A DNA stretch of 64,000 nucleotides from Skeletonema tropicum (Eukaryota > Bacillariophyta > Thalassiosirophyceae > Thalassiosirales > Thalassiosiraceae), in NCBI GenBank assembly GCA_037178625.1, contig CM074149.1, forward strand, positions 1,240,001 through 1,304,000, given 5' to 3'. The translations under genes and the position numbers were made by a program. The notes under the pieces are model-generated. The model had not been told where the DNA came from, did no database searches, and saw only the letters and a program-made list of their open reading frames with translations. This document shows positions 22,652 to 34,188 of the stretch, piece after piece (the first letter of the stretch is position 1; the number at the start of each line of letters is the position of its first letter).

Positions 22652-24458
22652 TAGGCCGGTCCCCACCGTCCCCGAATACGAATACGAATTAGGCACATAG
22701 TGAATTCCTACGTATCATTTGACTCGACTTCAAAATGTTGGGATTCGGGCTCCGAATCCCAACCCCCTAATTCGGTGTACTAAAGGGGCTACTGGAAGCT
22801 CTTGTATGTAGTGATCGGCCCGACCATCGACCATCGACCATCCATCGATCGGCAATCGGCAACGCAACAACATCATCACGACCATCATGTCGGGCCGTAA
22901 GCCATAGCACAATCAATTAGGATTATTCTAACACACCATAAAGCTATCATCTTTATCAGTTTTTGATGTAGAAAACGCTGATGTAGCTGGAAGGTTACGA
23001 AATTGAGAACTTACAGACGTATCGGCGGGTATATCGACGGCATCGATTTTTGGTCTATTTTGGTGAAGGTGGCAAATATCGTCGACTAAGAAACGCATAA
23101 ATAGATTCATAAGGCCTCCACAGCATTCTCTGCTCTATAATAATGTTGATGACCGATGTTGGTACTCAACCCGCCTGGTATCTGCCTTAAAATCACTTGT
23201 AGGCAATGTCCTTTGGGTGTTGAATTTTGAATTTTGTCAACAGATGCATGTGTGGGCATTAAAATCTCATTAGGATGTTATATATACACACAACAACACA
23301 TTATATTGCAATCAATCCATATAATATCACAAGAGCAGACCGCCTTGCTGTTTCTTATCCAGTGTTGCAGCCTCGAATCAATAATTAACACGATGTAATC
23401 TCTCTAGAAGACAATACATAGGTGCTTATGTGATGGTTGCTAACAATCATTAATAAGGATAATTATCTGCTTTAAATAATGTTTTATATTTCTTCTTCTT
23501 ATGTAGATCGTTGCACAGGTTGAAAGGAAGACGCATGTTGCACCACGACTGAGTCAACTAGACTACCATTGTTCTTCTAGCTGACCAACCTCCTTCGATA
23601 AAATGTTGCACACCCTTCAGCACAGTACTTTTCAAGAATCATTCACCCTTTCTTTCTCCAGATTGACGGCTTCTACCGTATATTGTGTATATTTTTTGGT
23701 GATCACCCATTGTCTCTCAATAGTCATCTCAGATTTAGTTCCAGGATAGATCTTCATCTACAGCAGATTGTCGCCTCTTTGCCAGACGTCACTTATTGTA
23801 AACATCGTCACGATCCCCACTCCTCTCCTCTCCTCTAGAAAATTTTAGCTAAACGCTGTATCGTTGGATAATCAAGGGAGCTTGTATCGACAGTACCACA
23901 CGGATACAAATGCAGCGCCGACTCGTCAATTATTGTTAAATTATCACCGCTAAAGTAGTAATAGATGAGTGTTCATGGCTCATGACCCTCTGGTTGTGAG
24001 CTAAAATTCATCACTATTTATCATAAGATGTCGCTTCACTGGGAATCTCATTCGATGGATAATAACACATTGGTGACATTAGAAACCGCCGTCGTTGAAA
24101 TGATATGATGATCGAAGATTTTGTTAGTATGTAACATCACCGGAGCCGATGAGGTTAAGTACCGGCACCAGCGGCAGCGCCACCAGCTGTGCCGGTGCCC
24201 ACGGCCTGGCAGATGGTGCTTCCATTTTCCAACCTTGCCAATTACAACTGTTGGTGCTTGATACTCTCCTCATATATGTACATGGTATGATGTTTCATGA
24301 TGATATTGTGCTTCGTGCTTTTCGTTTTCGGACGGGCGCGGTGTGGAGCACTTTTTATGCCTCCCCGGATCCGAATCCAGCAAGCAGTACCTACCAGTTC
24401 CTACCTACGTAGGAGCGGATTCGTATTCGTTTTCGGAGACGGTGGGGACGGCCTTACA
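22652..24458. mobile_element. 1.8 kb segment bounded by imperfect inverted repeats
   Basis: The left end (AGGCCGGTCCCCACCGTCCC, continuing CGAATACGAATACGAAT) matches the reverse complement of the right end (AAGGCCGTCCCCACCGTCTC, continuing CGAAAACGAATACGAAT) over about 40 bp. Both also share CCTACGTA about 25 bp further in. No long open frame lies between them. I see no clear target-site duplication. A perfect 12-bp-arm hairpin lies at 22737-22763. Best read as a non-autonomous DNA element or a fold-back structure. Confidence 0.6.
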
Positions 24459-24860
24459 ATACCAGATACGTAGCTTACCGTAGCACAGAAATAACCTAAA
24501 GCCCCACACATCACTGACTGCTTTATGTAATTCAGCAGAGCAGACATTTACTAAGTACGTTTTCAGGGTCGGCGAAGTGGTTCCTCGGCAAGAGTCGTTC
24601 CTGCGCAAGCATTGAGTAACCATCGTAACATGACGTAGTGGAATGTCACGATGGCGCCGAAGGGTTGAAGAATATGCATTCTATAAATGCCCTTCTTTGC
24701 GACCAGTGATCATGCCGGGCGTCGAAGTTATTGAAAGTTTACACTAAATTGTGTAAACTTTTGACTTTTGAGCGACGAGCTGAAGAAATTGAACAGAGAG
24801 AGTGATTGACGTATTGAAAAAGGCGGAGATATAGATGAATTTGATTGTTGGTGCATAAGT

Positions 24861-25079
24861 TCAAGTTTGAACTCTGGCCGGCGAATTAGTCGCTACCAAG
24901 TCAGCTGCTGGTGTTGGCGGGCCATCATTACCCTCTGTCGGTGAATCAGACGATGCCAAGTCAGCTGTTCTCTTCTTTTGTGTCGGAGCGTAAGTCGGAT
25001 AGTATGTTGGGAAATAGGTTTGTGCATTGGTCGTCAACGACCTGGCTACTATGCCGATGAGCATGAAAACTTTGAGCAT
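24861..25079 (-). CDS. Small secreted PTxxPT protein (72 aa)
   Basis: The frame opens with a good signal peptide (MLKVFMLIGIVARSLTTNAQ) followed at once by TYFPTYYPTYAPT, a Pro-Thr motif common just after the signal peptide of diatom secreted proteins. The rest is a short, polar, Ser/Thr/Pro-rich tail. It is short, and the PT motif could be a first exon of something longer, but I see no further exon. Function unknown; extracellular or cell wall by inference. Confidence 0.45.
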   Translation of the reverse strand: MLKVFMLIGIVARSLTTNAQTYFPTYYPTYAPTQKKRTADLASSDSPTEGNDGPPTPAADLVATNSPARVQT

Positions 25080-27169
25080 GATGAATTCTGTGGACAGTTG
25101 TTATTAGAGTGGACTGCTGCAATTGCATGAAGTTGCTTGCGATAGAAATGAATGTGTGAAGCGGCACCATCCCCGAGGAGTATTAGTGATGAAGAGGGAG
25201 CAGAACTAGCTGTGTTGGGCTCCAGCGACGCCCTCGGCTTGGTAAGTAGGTAGGTCTCGGTGTTTCACAGCTTCTTGAGGTTAACCCTAAAACCGTTGGT
25301 CAGCACCTTCCGTCACGACACGTACATACGTGTCTGAGGTCCCTGAAAGAGGACTCCCATTTAGCTAGAGACTAGAGAGGCAAGCTGACCTTCCTGAGAT
25401 ACCTATTCCTTGCCAGATGGCAGATGGTTTTCTGTTCTTTGCACCCAGCTAGTGGCGCGCCATTCGTCGCAAAGGCGCCATTCGTCGCAAATCCAAAATC
25501 ACTCTTTGCGACGCAAAAAAGCGCTGTGCACCATGAGTCCTCCCATCCTACTCCCCTCATTACACATTAAATGTCGACATTCCAAAGTAATGATGTAGTT
25601 ACTAGACCATTTTTTGACGCTGAATTCAATGGTTCTATCGGCGGCTCGCCATATTCAGCGCAAAGAGACGTTTGACCACCACAATAGCGGTGGTGATTTT
25701 CACCCCCTCCGCCGCAGAGCACATGTAGCCAGTAGCACAAAGGCGTCGTTGCGGTCCATTAAACAGCAAAAAAGTTTGTAGCGGCGACCAATATTATATA
25801 TGTGGGTGGAATATGCGCTAATTAACCGGGTGTGGGTCTCATGCAACGCCTATCCAACATATCAAATCTATGGAGTCGATGAAGAAAGATTTCCACAATT
25901 TGTCTCCATCAATAGTGGTTATATATCTGACACAAAACATGTTGAAACCACACCATGGATCATAGAGGTCTTGTCTACTATATGATAATCAAAGTTGATA
26001 AGCTGGACTGCTTCATATTACCACAGTGACTACTGCAACTCTCGGTTTCCTGGAATACTACTGATAGTGGGTTATGAGTTATGAGAAGCCCACCAGCAGT
26101 CGCCAACACGAGTGTTGTGGCATGATATTGACGTCTCTTCCATGTACAATTGGGAACCTTTCGCCTCATTAAATCAACAGCCATCTATTGTGCGCCTTAT
26201 GCTGTGGTTGGGAACAAACGTTATAACTGTTATCAGTGGCTTTCCTACAAAGTCTCATGAAATGAGAGGCCGAATGATCGACATAAAACTCCATAATGGC
26301 GTAGATGTTCCGTGTAAATAATAAATCCGAGTAAACTGAACAAGTATCATAGCATATAGAAGGAGTTATTAATAACATACTACTATTATGTTGTCTAAAT
26401 TACATAAACATGAGCATCTTATGACATGCCTGGTATGTGCAGATTTTCATGTGTGCGTGCGTCACCCGCAATTATCATCAAAACTACTTTGAATTGGACG
26501 CTGCAGCTTACATAATTGGAATCAGCGTGAAAAATTGGGTTAGAGAGTGTCTTCTTAGTGTTGATGGAGGGTGTAAGATCGATAATGCTATGGTTTGCCT
26601 TCGGATTCATCATGTCAGATGCACTTTTTCAAGATATTTTAAGTGTTTGTGCGTGATTACAGCAAATATCGCAGCAATTAATACGGAGCACGACCAACGG
26701 ACGTTCAAGATACATTCCAAACGATATAAATAAAAAGTTATTGGTCTTTCAACTTAAAGCATCGGCATATTATTGGCCAATATTGGCGTAGTATGCCAGA
26801 TTTTCTGCGTCGCAACAAGATTTGGCTGGTTGTTGGGGTGAAAAATACCTGTTTCTATCCAAAATGACGCTTTTTGTGTTCGATATCGGCTTTTCTATCC
26901 GTGCGACGCCGCATCGTCGCATGCGACGAATGACGCGCCGACTAGCCAGGGCACATAAAAGAATGGGCTGCGACCGTCTGGCACATGATCTGGACTATAT
27001 GTCTACATAGATGAGGTACAGTAGATAAATTTAACATACAGCTATCTATATAGATGCGTCATTGCTCTTCTTGTACAATTCATTCAAATTCTACCTCTCC
27101 GGCACAATGCTGCGGCTCTCCATCTATCGAGCACTTACACGTATAATTCATCCATCGACATAAACGACG
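25080..27169. other. Intergenic
   Basis: No convincing gene. GGCGCCATTCGTCGCAAA is repeated in tandem, nearly exactly, at 25453-25490. Bases 26420-26680 (minus) are the partner of the 20.2-20.5 kb repeat. Confidence 0.4.
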
Positions 27170-28062
27170 ATGGCGGTCGATCCCACGTCATCGATATGCC
27201 CACAGGGTTTCTGGATGACAGAGGAAGATGCCATGAAACATCTTAAAATCAGTGAACTAGTAATGAAACGTTATCGAAACGACTCATGCCCGATGAATAT
27301 ACATATTGAGCATGGTAGATATGTCACTGCCCCGATGCCCTACAACAAGTTCCGATTCGTCTACATTTCGCCACCAGATACCTACCCTATGTTTGGTAAC
27401 ATCACGTTGAGGAACTGGTCTAAAATGTGTGAGTACTTCAGTAACACCAACACCACCAGCATTAACAAAAGCCAAACTGATGATGATGACAATGACGATT
27501 GCATGTTCCGCCGCTACTGTAGAGAGTACACAAATTTAGAAGCAACTTCTAGCAATATCGCTGCCGCATTCGAGAGGGGAGTAATGAAAGACTCATGAAA
27601 GACTCTAAAGAGTTACAAAATATGGTACAAGCACAAGCACAAGAAAAAGCACGCCATGTTACACCGGCCAAGAAAAAAACTAACAACGACAATACCAATA
27701 GCAAAACTGACACCGAACAGCAGCAGGAGGAGCAGGAGGAGGCAGTAACAGAACAGCAGCAGAAGGAGCGGGAGGAGACAGTATTTGGCCATGTTACATC
27801 ACCCTCAATGGCGTTCCAGCAAGATACTATAGAGGAAGTGTATCAAATTATTCTTCCAAAGATGATCAACTCTCGCTTTTCTGTCGTTTTCCGCAAGTGG
27901 AAGGAAGCACATTGTCAAAAGCATGAAATGTCTCTGCGTTCAAGTTTGAAAGCAGGCGTCAGCAGCAGTAAGAGCTTGCCGCTTAACAGCTTTCCGGGTA
28001 AGTCGTTTTTTGCGCCAACAATCTTCCTAGCCCCTTTTACCATTGTACGTAGTATTATCTAG
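27170..28062 (+). CDS. Hypothetical protein split by an 11-bp tandem duplication
   Basis: Two open frames overlap by four bases (142 codons from 27170, 155 codons from 27595). The junction is an exact tandem repeat of ATGAAAGACTC (27584-27594 and 27595-27605); with one copy counted, the frames form one reading of about 290 residues through RGVMKDSKELQNM. The N-part (FWMTEEDAMKHLKISELVMK, FRFVYISPPDTYPMFGNITL) looks globular; the C-part has a Gln/Glu-rich stretch and then a helical EEVYQIILPKMINSRFSVVFRK segment. A strong donor-like GTAAGT at 27998 suggests the last codons may be intronic and that a further exon exists. Family not recognised. Confidence 0.5.
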
Positions 28063-29746
28063 CAAAAAAAACACCTTCTCCCTACGAACCATGGTGGCCG
28101 ATCTGCTTCCTACCATGCTCTCCTGTTGACAGCAATGGCCTATATTAATGAATCCAACGCCACGGATCAATAGTAATGGTAGCTGTTAGTCGATTGTTGT
28201 CGCTGGGTTCATGAATTCATCGTTTATACCATGCTCTTATCTACTACACACTTGGTCGATATTTTTCGTCGCCCGACGCACCCGCCTCACTTCCTATAGC
28301 CACTTCTATGCCAATAAAACGCTATTACGAACCGATCGGACTACACATATCACTTCTAATAATATATGCGCGAGGTATGGTGCCTTGGTTCGGTCGGAGA
28401 TTCGGTTTAATCGTCCCATATCTATCTTATGTGTAGGGCCGACGATGCGGTGATGGGGAAAAATACCGCCTACATATAGGGGGTGTTCCGACGGTGATAT
28501 CGTCCATTTCATGCAACGCTACACACACCATTCGTTTTGGTATGTCATGAGCTTTCGTTGGATATGAGGTATGCTGCATGTAATGGGTTGCAAGCGACAT
28601 AGTAACACCAGAACTGCCATGGTCGGCGGCCGGCGGCTATTTTTTTGATGATTTTTGACACACAAAAATATCGACCCACTGCCTTTCCTGCATTGTAACC
28701 GCCGAAATAGTCGAGCTTCGTTATCGGTCAACTACACCGATGGAAAGAGCTGCTTCTTGGCTTTTCATAACTGCACTGAACGTCATCTAAAAGTGAGTTG
28801 TTGCTATTTTATTAACTACGTAGGAAGCTAAGGTGGCAAAAATGGTCGCGCATGCGCGACCATACCCGGAAAGCTGTTAAGCGAGCGGCAACGCAACTCA
28901 CCGACGAGTCTATACGAATGAGATAAAGAAGGCGAAATCAAGTGAATAAATAAGAAATTAGTGAAAATTGTGTGGACAACGGTTTTGTGTCGGCAGCAGT
29001 CTTGAACTCACTCTTCCATCTAACATGATGTGTTGCAATAATTATGATGTCAAAAATATACCTCAGGGGAGTACAGATTACTGCATATTCTCGACGGTGA
29101 TAGATATGTGCATTAGTTGCGAAGTCGTACTAGACATTGTTGATGTCTTGCCTGAGGCATTATTGGGCGTTTGTCTAATGCAATGGTTATGTATCAACAA
29201 GAAATAAGATATGAATGTCATGACATCATCTCAGATGATGTTGGCTTGTTCACTCATTTTCGTGAAAAAGAAATTCCCGATGGATACAAGATGGCCGCTG
29301 GTGATCATAGTTATGCACTATCGTTGTTGATGCCTTGCCCACGGAGTCGTTGGCTGTTGTCAGAAGCAATGGTGCTATCGACAAGATACAATACATCTCA
29401 ATCTCGACTCTCGCCGGTGATGGCTGTGCTCATTGTCAGTTTCGACAAAACTAAAGCACTGAGAGCGTGGGAAACTGCCGTTCGGTGTTCCAATACTATG
29501 CTAGGGGGCGCCTATAACATTTCCCACGGTCTCATGGCACTATCCATTGACCTCATTTTTACTAGTAGACCACCATGGTGAGGCACTTTTGGTTCCGAGT
29601 TGTTGATGGATGATGGATGAGATATGTTCCAGATCAAGCCGCCTGGGGGATGACCTAAACTGCTTTGTTGCTATTTTTCAACTAGAGATTTTATCAGCAC
29701 AAATATATTGGGGATAACCTAATCAAATCGTCACGCAGCCCATTCT
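28063..29746. other. Intergenic, with a perfect 22-bp palindrome
   Basis: Bases 28842-28863 form a perfect GC-rich palindrome (half-site ATGGTCGCGCA). Right after it, 28863-28891 is an inverted near-copy of 27976-28000 (TTAACAGCTTTCCGGGTA). A plus-strand frame at 29171-29581 (136 codons) has protein-like composition but no recognised motif; I do not call it. Confidence 0.45.
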
Positions 29747-30106
29747 TAAGGTTTTGGGTATTCGGCACTGCCGGATTTGCCGTTTTTCGGTGGCCATATT
29801 CGGCACTCCGGGCACTCGTCGGCACTCAGCTGTTTTCCTTATATCTTGGTCAATATTGGGTATTTATTCATAATTAAAAATTTTTACATACTCTACTCTA
29901 CTAGATCTATCCAAAACTGCAATAAAAAGGATGATTTTGTGATTATCTCTAAAAGAAAATATTTTCGGCTCATTATTTCCAACTGGGAATGGCTATCAAA
30001 TGGGACCGTCTCCAACTGGGAATGACTATCAAATGGGACTTTTTACACCCCACTGCCGAATGACTGCCGAATCTCGGATTTTGACTGCCGAATACCCAAA
30101 ACCTTA
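29747..30106. mobile_element. 360-bp MITE, hAT-like by 8-bp target duplication
   Basis: The ends are perfect inverted repeats of 21 bp (TAAGGTTTTGGGTATTCGGC + A at 29747-29767 and its complement at 30086-30106). Directly outside, CCCATTCT occurs on both sides (29739-29746 and 30107-30114), an 8-bp target-site duplication. Inside, TTCGGCA/TGCCGAA motifs are repeated near both ends, and a unit CCAACTGGGAATG..CTATCAAATGGGA occurs twice (about 29979-30007 and 30011-30038). No coding capacity. An 8-bp duplication suits a hAT-type transposase; the family is inference. It sits about 125 bp upstream of the LRR gene start. Confidence 0.88.
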
Positions 30107-30231
30107 CCCATTCTTTTATGTGCCCTGTTTGCACCTGCCCCCAGTACTGTTGCGCCTTGTTAAACTGCTAAGTATGTATTCGTATTCATTGCACTGTGTA
30201 TTGAATTCAATTGTATCGAAAAGGCGCAGCA

Positions 30232-31548
30232 ATGTCCCTCTTTGGTGATTCTTCTAGCGACGAGGACGACGATCTTGAGGGTGAAGAGAAGTTCAATTCT
30301 AACTTGCAGAGGTTAAAGGCAAATGAACGTGTTTCGAACTTTAGGTGGAACGGAGATTATCACTTTATACAAAATGTAGAGAATTGGGAAGATATTGGGC
30401 GTGACATATCAAACAACACCCATTTGGAATACTTAACTTTACATGAACGTGCCCTCAACGATCGCAAGATGACGTCTTTGTTTCGGGGATTGACGAAGAG
30501 TAGCTCTATCAGACAAATGAATTTGAATACTAATCAATTGAGCGCAGTAGGGGTGCGAAGCATGGTGCCATTCTTACAGCATGCAGACAATCTTACACAA
30601 CTGGATCTCAGTGAAAATAACATACAGTCCGAAGGATTCAATGCGCTGTTTCGGTCACTGCGAAACAGCCCCGTTAAACAATTGTATTGCAATCAATGCG
30701 GGATTACATCCATTGAGATTCGTTGTATCCCCAAACATTTGAAATTGCTATATTTATGTGATAATAGCATCAGTATTGATGGATGCCGTGGATTAGCAAA
30801 ATTGCTGGATGGACCTTCTACTCTAAAATCTCTAGATCTCTGCAAGAATAAGATTGACGACGATGGAGTGGAAGTTCTGGTCGATGCGCTACAAAACAAT
30901 ACATCACTGACTGAATTGCATTTAATGGGGAATGATGGCATATCAACTCGAGGAAAAACAATGTTGTTGAAGCTAGTGGAAGATATCTCTAGCATCGAAG
31001 CAACGCTGCGATCAAAGCACACCCTGTCTTTTTTGGGTGTGGACGACATGAGTATAGACGACATGGACATGAGTATACCATTTTTTGATACGAACGTAGA
31101 TCCATGTGTTTCGGCCCTTGGGATGGCTACAGATATCAATTATCAGTACGGAAATAGACCAGAAAAAGCTGGCAGAGAGAAGGTGATTATGATGCAGCTA
31201 CACAGCGAAAGAAGAGCGAAGTTGGCAGGTCTACAGGGAGTAGTAAATCAATCGGTTTACAGTCAAATAAAGCCTCTCCAGTTACCCGAAGTGCTCTCAA
31301 TTGTAGGTCGTAGACATGGTGAGGGACAGCTCTATGTTGCATTGAAATCATCAATTTTGGAATTGATCTCTACAGTGAACAGAAAGGCATGCATTCTGCA
31401 GGAAAGGGACGTCTTAGTTCGAATGACAGAGCTGTTGAATGCCAGAGTGGAGGTGCTCAATGCCGAGCTGGCGGGAATCGAAGCAGCAGAAGGGGATTTG
31501 AATGTTGGAAGTGAGTGTCGCAGTAGCAAAAGAAGACGTCAAGCTTGA
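30232..31548 (+). CDS. RNI-type leucine-rich repeat protein
   Basis: I start at the ATG at 30232 (MSLFGDSSSDEDDDLEGEEK), an acidic opening typical of this diatom family, rather than the in-frame ATG at 30211. From about residue 70, ribonuclease-inhibitor-like LRR units of about 28 residues follow: LEYLTLHERALNDRKMTSL, IRQMNLNTNQLSAVGVRSMV, LTQLDLSENNIQSEGFNAL, LKLLYLCDNSISIDGCRGLA, LKSLDLCKNKIDDDGVEVLV, LTELHLMGNDGISTRG. The C-terminal third is a separate region with a possible coiled coil (VLVRMTELLNARVEVLNAEL) and ends in a basic SSKRRRQ, a possible nuclear signal. Single exon, intact. Probably a protein-interaction scaffold; the partner is unknown. The MITE just upstream could affect its promoter. 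Confidence 0.85.
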   Translation: MSLFGDSSSDEDDDLEGEEKFNSNLQRLKANERVSNFRWNGDYHFIQNVENWEDIGRDISNNTHLEYLTLHERALNDRKMTSLFRGLTKSSSIRQMNLNTNQLSAVGVRSMVPFLQHADNLTQLDLSENNIQSEGFNALFRSLRNSPVKQLYCNQCGITSIEIRCIPKHLKLLYLCDNSISIDGCRGLAKLLDGPSTLKSLDLCKNKIDDDGVEVLVDALQNNTSLTELHLMGNDGISTRGKTMLLKLVEDISSIEATLRSKHTLSFLGVDDMSIDDMDMSIPFFDTNVDPCVSALGMATDINYQYGNRPEKAGREKVIMMQLHSERRAKLAGLQGVVNQSVYSQIKPLQLPEVLSIVGRRHGEGQLYVALKSSILELISTVNRKACILQERDVLVRMTELLNARVEVLNAELAGIEAAEGDLNVGSECRSSKRRRQA

Positions 31549-32049
31549 TTTCATCACAGGAGGAAATTCATACAGATTTGCGTTAGGCAGATGCTGGTTC
31601 TCGTTCTCGTTTGTAACCAGTTGTTCCGTGATCGATATATTATCTTTTGTTACCGCTTATATATAAATTCGTTGATGTGATAAACTTAAAGAATATGTTG
31701 TAGCCACAATGGATGTTGATTCCAATGCCACCCTTCTGTCCTTGAATAGAAGTCTCTCGATCCCTATTCAACGATGACGGAGCTTGGATGTGGATGGTGC
31801 TATGTTTTACACGGACTAGAGTTTTGGTGCTGGATTCAATACCAGAAGCTACTGAATGATGAAGCGATGAATATTAAGCTTGGGTCGTGCAATAACTATT
31901 GGCAGCTGGCTTTTTGTGGACAAAAAGTTGATCAAGTTTTTCGATAATTAGAGCAAAGGTAGGCTTCCGCATCACAGCTGCGCTACAAAGTAGCACACCA
32001 AGTACTGACAATCTACTTATTGAGCAATACAACTGATCTATTTTGAGCT
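31549..32049. other. Intergenic between convergent genes
   Basis: Holds the 3' flanks of the convergent LRR and Rieske genes; nothing else seen. Confidence 0.5.
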
Positions 32050-33879
32050 TTAATCCTTTTCAGCGTGGACATAATCCTCGAAATTGAACGACTGTATCTT
32101 GCGATCGAGCTTTGCTTCTTTCTTCGACAGTCCAGTATAACCCAAGAACGATGCCAAAATGCTCATCGCTGCAGCCCTCGCAACGGCTTTGGAGAGCACT
32201 TTCCCTGGCAGAAGTGCCGCAATCAATGCCGCCGTTGATGCACCTACTGCTCCGACCAATGCTGTTTTACAAATATTAACTGCATCCCTTCGCTTCTCAT
32301 TGCGCTCCATCTCTTGCAGGCATACATTGCAATTTTTGGTGTGAGAGTTGTACCGATCGAGCATCTCAGAACGTGAAATACCACCTGCGTAGGCAGACCC
32401 ATCCTGATATGATACAGTTTTTGCTGCTGCTTTCGTCGATAACTTTGCAGCTGATTCCAAGTATCTTCTATACGCATTTAACAGCACATCTGAAGAGGAC
32501 GGTGTACTGTAATCCCGAAACGTCAAGTCATTTTCATGCATGCGATTACCCTGATAATTCAGGAAGATCCCATCACCATCAAAGATTGAGTGTGCAACAG
32601 AATGAGCACGTGAAGTGGCCGGATTCATTAATTTTGTAAGCACTGCCTTCTTCACCGCTGCTAATGGTGACAGCTTTGCAAGGCGTGTCTTGAGTGTCTT
32701 TGCCACTGGTGGCTCTTCGGGTTTGTAGAATGCATTCCAAAGAAACACCCTGCTCTTCCCTGCACTTGTTGGAGACATGAAAAGTTCAACATGACCAAAT
32801 GTGCCAGGTAATCGCTCACGACGATATCTCACGTGACATGGTTCGAAGAAGGAAATTGTTGCATTCGCATTCTCAGATACACCTGATGGGAATCGATTCG
32901 CAATTGAAAGGAACATTGGGTCTGTATCATTTGCATTCAATACCTCTGCCTGGTGCAGTGGAACAGCATACTCCTTCTGATCCTTGTTCAAAAACTCTTC
33001 TTCCCACTTGGCATAATTCGACCTCTCATGCTCACTCATCATTCGTAATGGCAACTCACCACCAAAATTTCGAATAAGTCCACCCACACTATGGTGGCTA
33101 AATGGCAAATGAGAGAGATCCAAAAGATTCTCACCGAGTAACTCCATCCCGTATGGCAAATCTCTCATGAAGCATGCATCAGCCCCATAATTCTCATACT
33201 GTCGACGTACCAATGGAGAAATTGGGAGAGGAATCGACGCTGCCGTATCCCACGCGGAGCTGTCTGGATCGGCCCATACCCATACCATTCCAGATTCTTC
33301 ACGACACGGAAATTTAGGGACAGATTGTGCCTTTTCAGGGGAAAAGGGAGATTGGGGGACGTTGGTGCATTTACCGGTTGAATCAAATTCCCAGCCGTGG
33401 TAGGCACATTGAATTGAACAGGATGTACACGAAGAAGAAGTTGTCAAAGTATCTTTGTTGACAGTATTACCATCACCGCTACTGCGAGGTATCAATCGAC
33501 CTTCACTCAACGGAGCGAAGCGATGTGAGCAGCGATCTGCAAGACATGTCCAGCGACCATCATCTTGATACAATACTAACTTTTGAGATAGTAATTCTAT
33601 AGCATTTGGACGATCTGATTTTAATGCTGTGGTGATGGAAACTGGAAACCAATTCTGATGTAGAGGGCGAATTTTGTTGGTTGTGGATGATGCTTCCAAT
33701 GCCGATGACGTCAGTGGTTCTTTAAGAGATGTGATCCGTAGCTGAGTAGCAGCGGTGTAGGATGTCTTTTTGGTGATAAGTGGGGCTAGCGAAGAAAAGG
33801 CAAGGGCGACGTCACCAAGCTGCTGCTGGGTATGAATGGTTGAGGCGACCAGTAGGGCGAAGGGGATCTTCATGTTCAT
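32050..33879 (-). CDS. Rieske-type non-heme iron oxygenase, PAO/TIC55-like, plastid-targeted
   Basis: An intact 609-residue protein. Residues 1-30 are a signal peptide ending in ALAFSSL, the diatom plastid A-F motif. The Rieske [2Fe-2S] ligands are C117 and H119 (CSHRFAPLSEG) and C158 and H161 (CAYHGWEF), with a Ser/Cys-rich insert between them. The mononuclear iron site is ENLLDLSHLPFSHH (D254, H257, H262). A C517-xx-C520 pair (NCNVC) precedes two hydrophobic helices (about 539-557 and 565-583). This order, Rieske, iron site, C-terminal CxxC and membrane helices, is that of the pheophorbide a oxygenase, TIC55 and PTC52 group. These oxidise chlorophyll catabolites or related tetrapyrroles in plastid membranes using ferredoxin. 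I cannot choose the exact substrate among the group. Single exon. Confidence 0.9.
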   Translation of the reverse strand: MNMKIPFALLVASTIHTQQQLGDVALAFSSLAPLITKKTSYTAATQLRITSLKEPLTSSALEASSTTNKIRPLHQNWFPVSITTALKSDRPNAIELLSQKLVLYQDDGRWTCLADRCSHRFAPLSEGRLIPRSSGDGNTVNKDTLTTSSSCTSCSIQCAYHGWEFDSTGKCTNVPQSPFSPEKAQSVPKFPCREESGMVWVWADPDSSAWDTAASIPLPISPLVRRQYENYGADACFMRDLPYGMELLGENLLDLSHLPFSHHSVGGLIRNFGGELPLRMMSEHERSNYAKWEEEFLNKDQKEYAVPLHQAEVLNANDTDPMFLSIANRFPSGVSENANATISFFEPCHVRYRRERLPGTFGHVELFMSPTSAGKSRVFLWNAFYKPEEPPVAKTLKTRLAKLSPLAAVKKAVLTKLMNPATSRAHSVAHSIFDGDGIFLNYQGNRMHENDLTFRDYSTPSSSDVLLNAYRRYLESAAKLSTKAAAKTVSYQDGSAYAGGISRSEMLDRYNSHTKNCNVCLQEMERNEKRRDAVNICKTALVGAVGASTAALIAALLPGKVLSKAVARAAAMSILASFLGYTGLSKKEAKLDRKIQSFNFEDYVHAEKD

Positions 33880-34188
33880 GATGCTGCTGTCCTGTTCGTT
33901 CCCTGTTCGTTTGGAGTTTGGACGGAGCTAACCGATCCATGCTAAATTTAAGATCCGTATCTCTTTAGCAAGTCGGTACTCAAGTTTAGCGATCGTGTAC
34001 GACATGTTCCGACGTATCGCCGTGGTTTGATAAGGATTGATCAGAAAACACCATCAAATATCCCTAAGTATTTATGTCGTCCAAACCCCAATCAACGAGT
34101 CTCGACTCCCCTTCATTGAGTCTCGGTTCCTGATCTCCCGTTATTGAAAGCTCGAATTGATCATTCTCTGCAACAACCTTGGCCCCAC

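Noticed and set aside
29171..29581. Plus-strand ORF of 136 codons
   Set aside because: Composition is acceptable but no domain, signal or partner exon is seen; not enough to call a gene.
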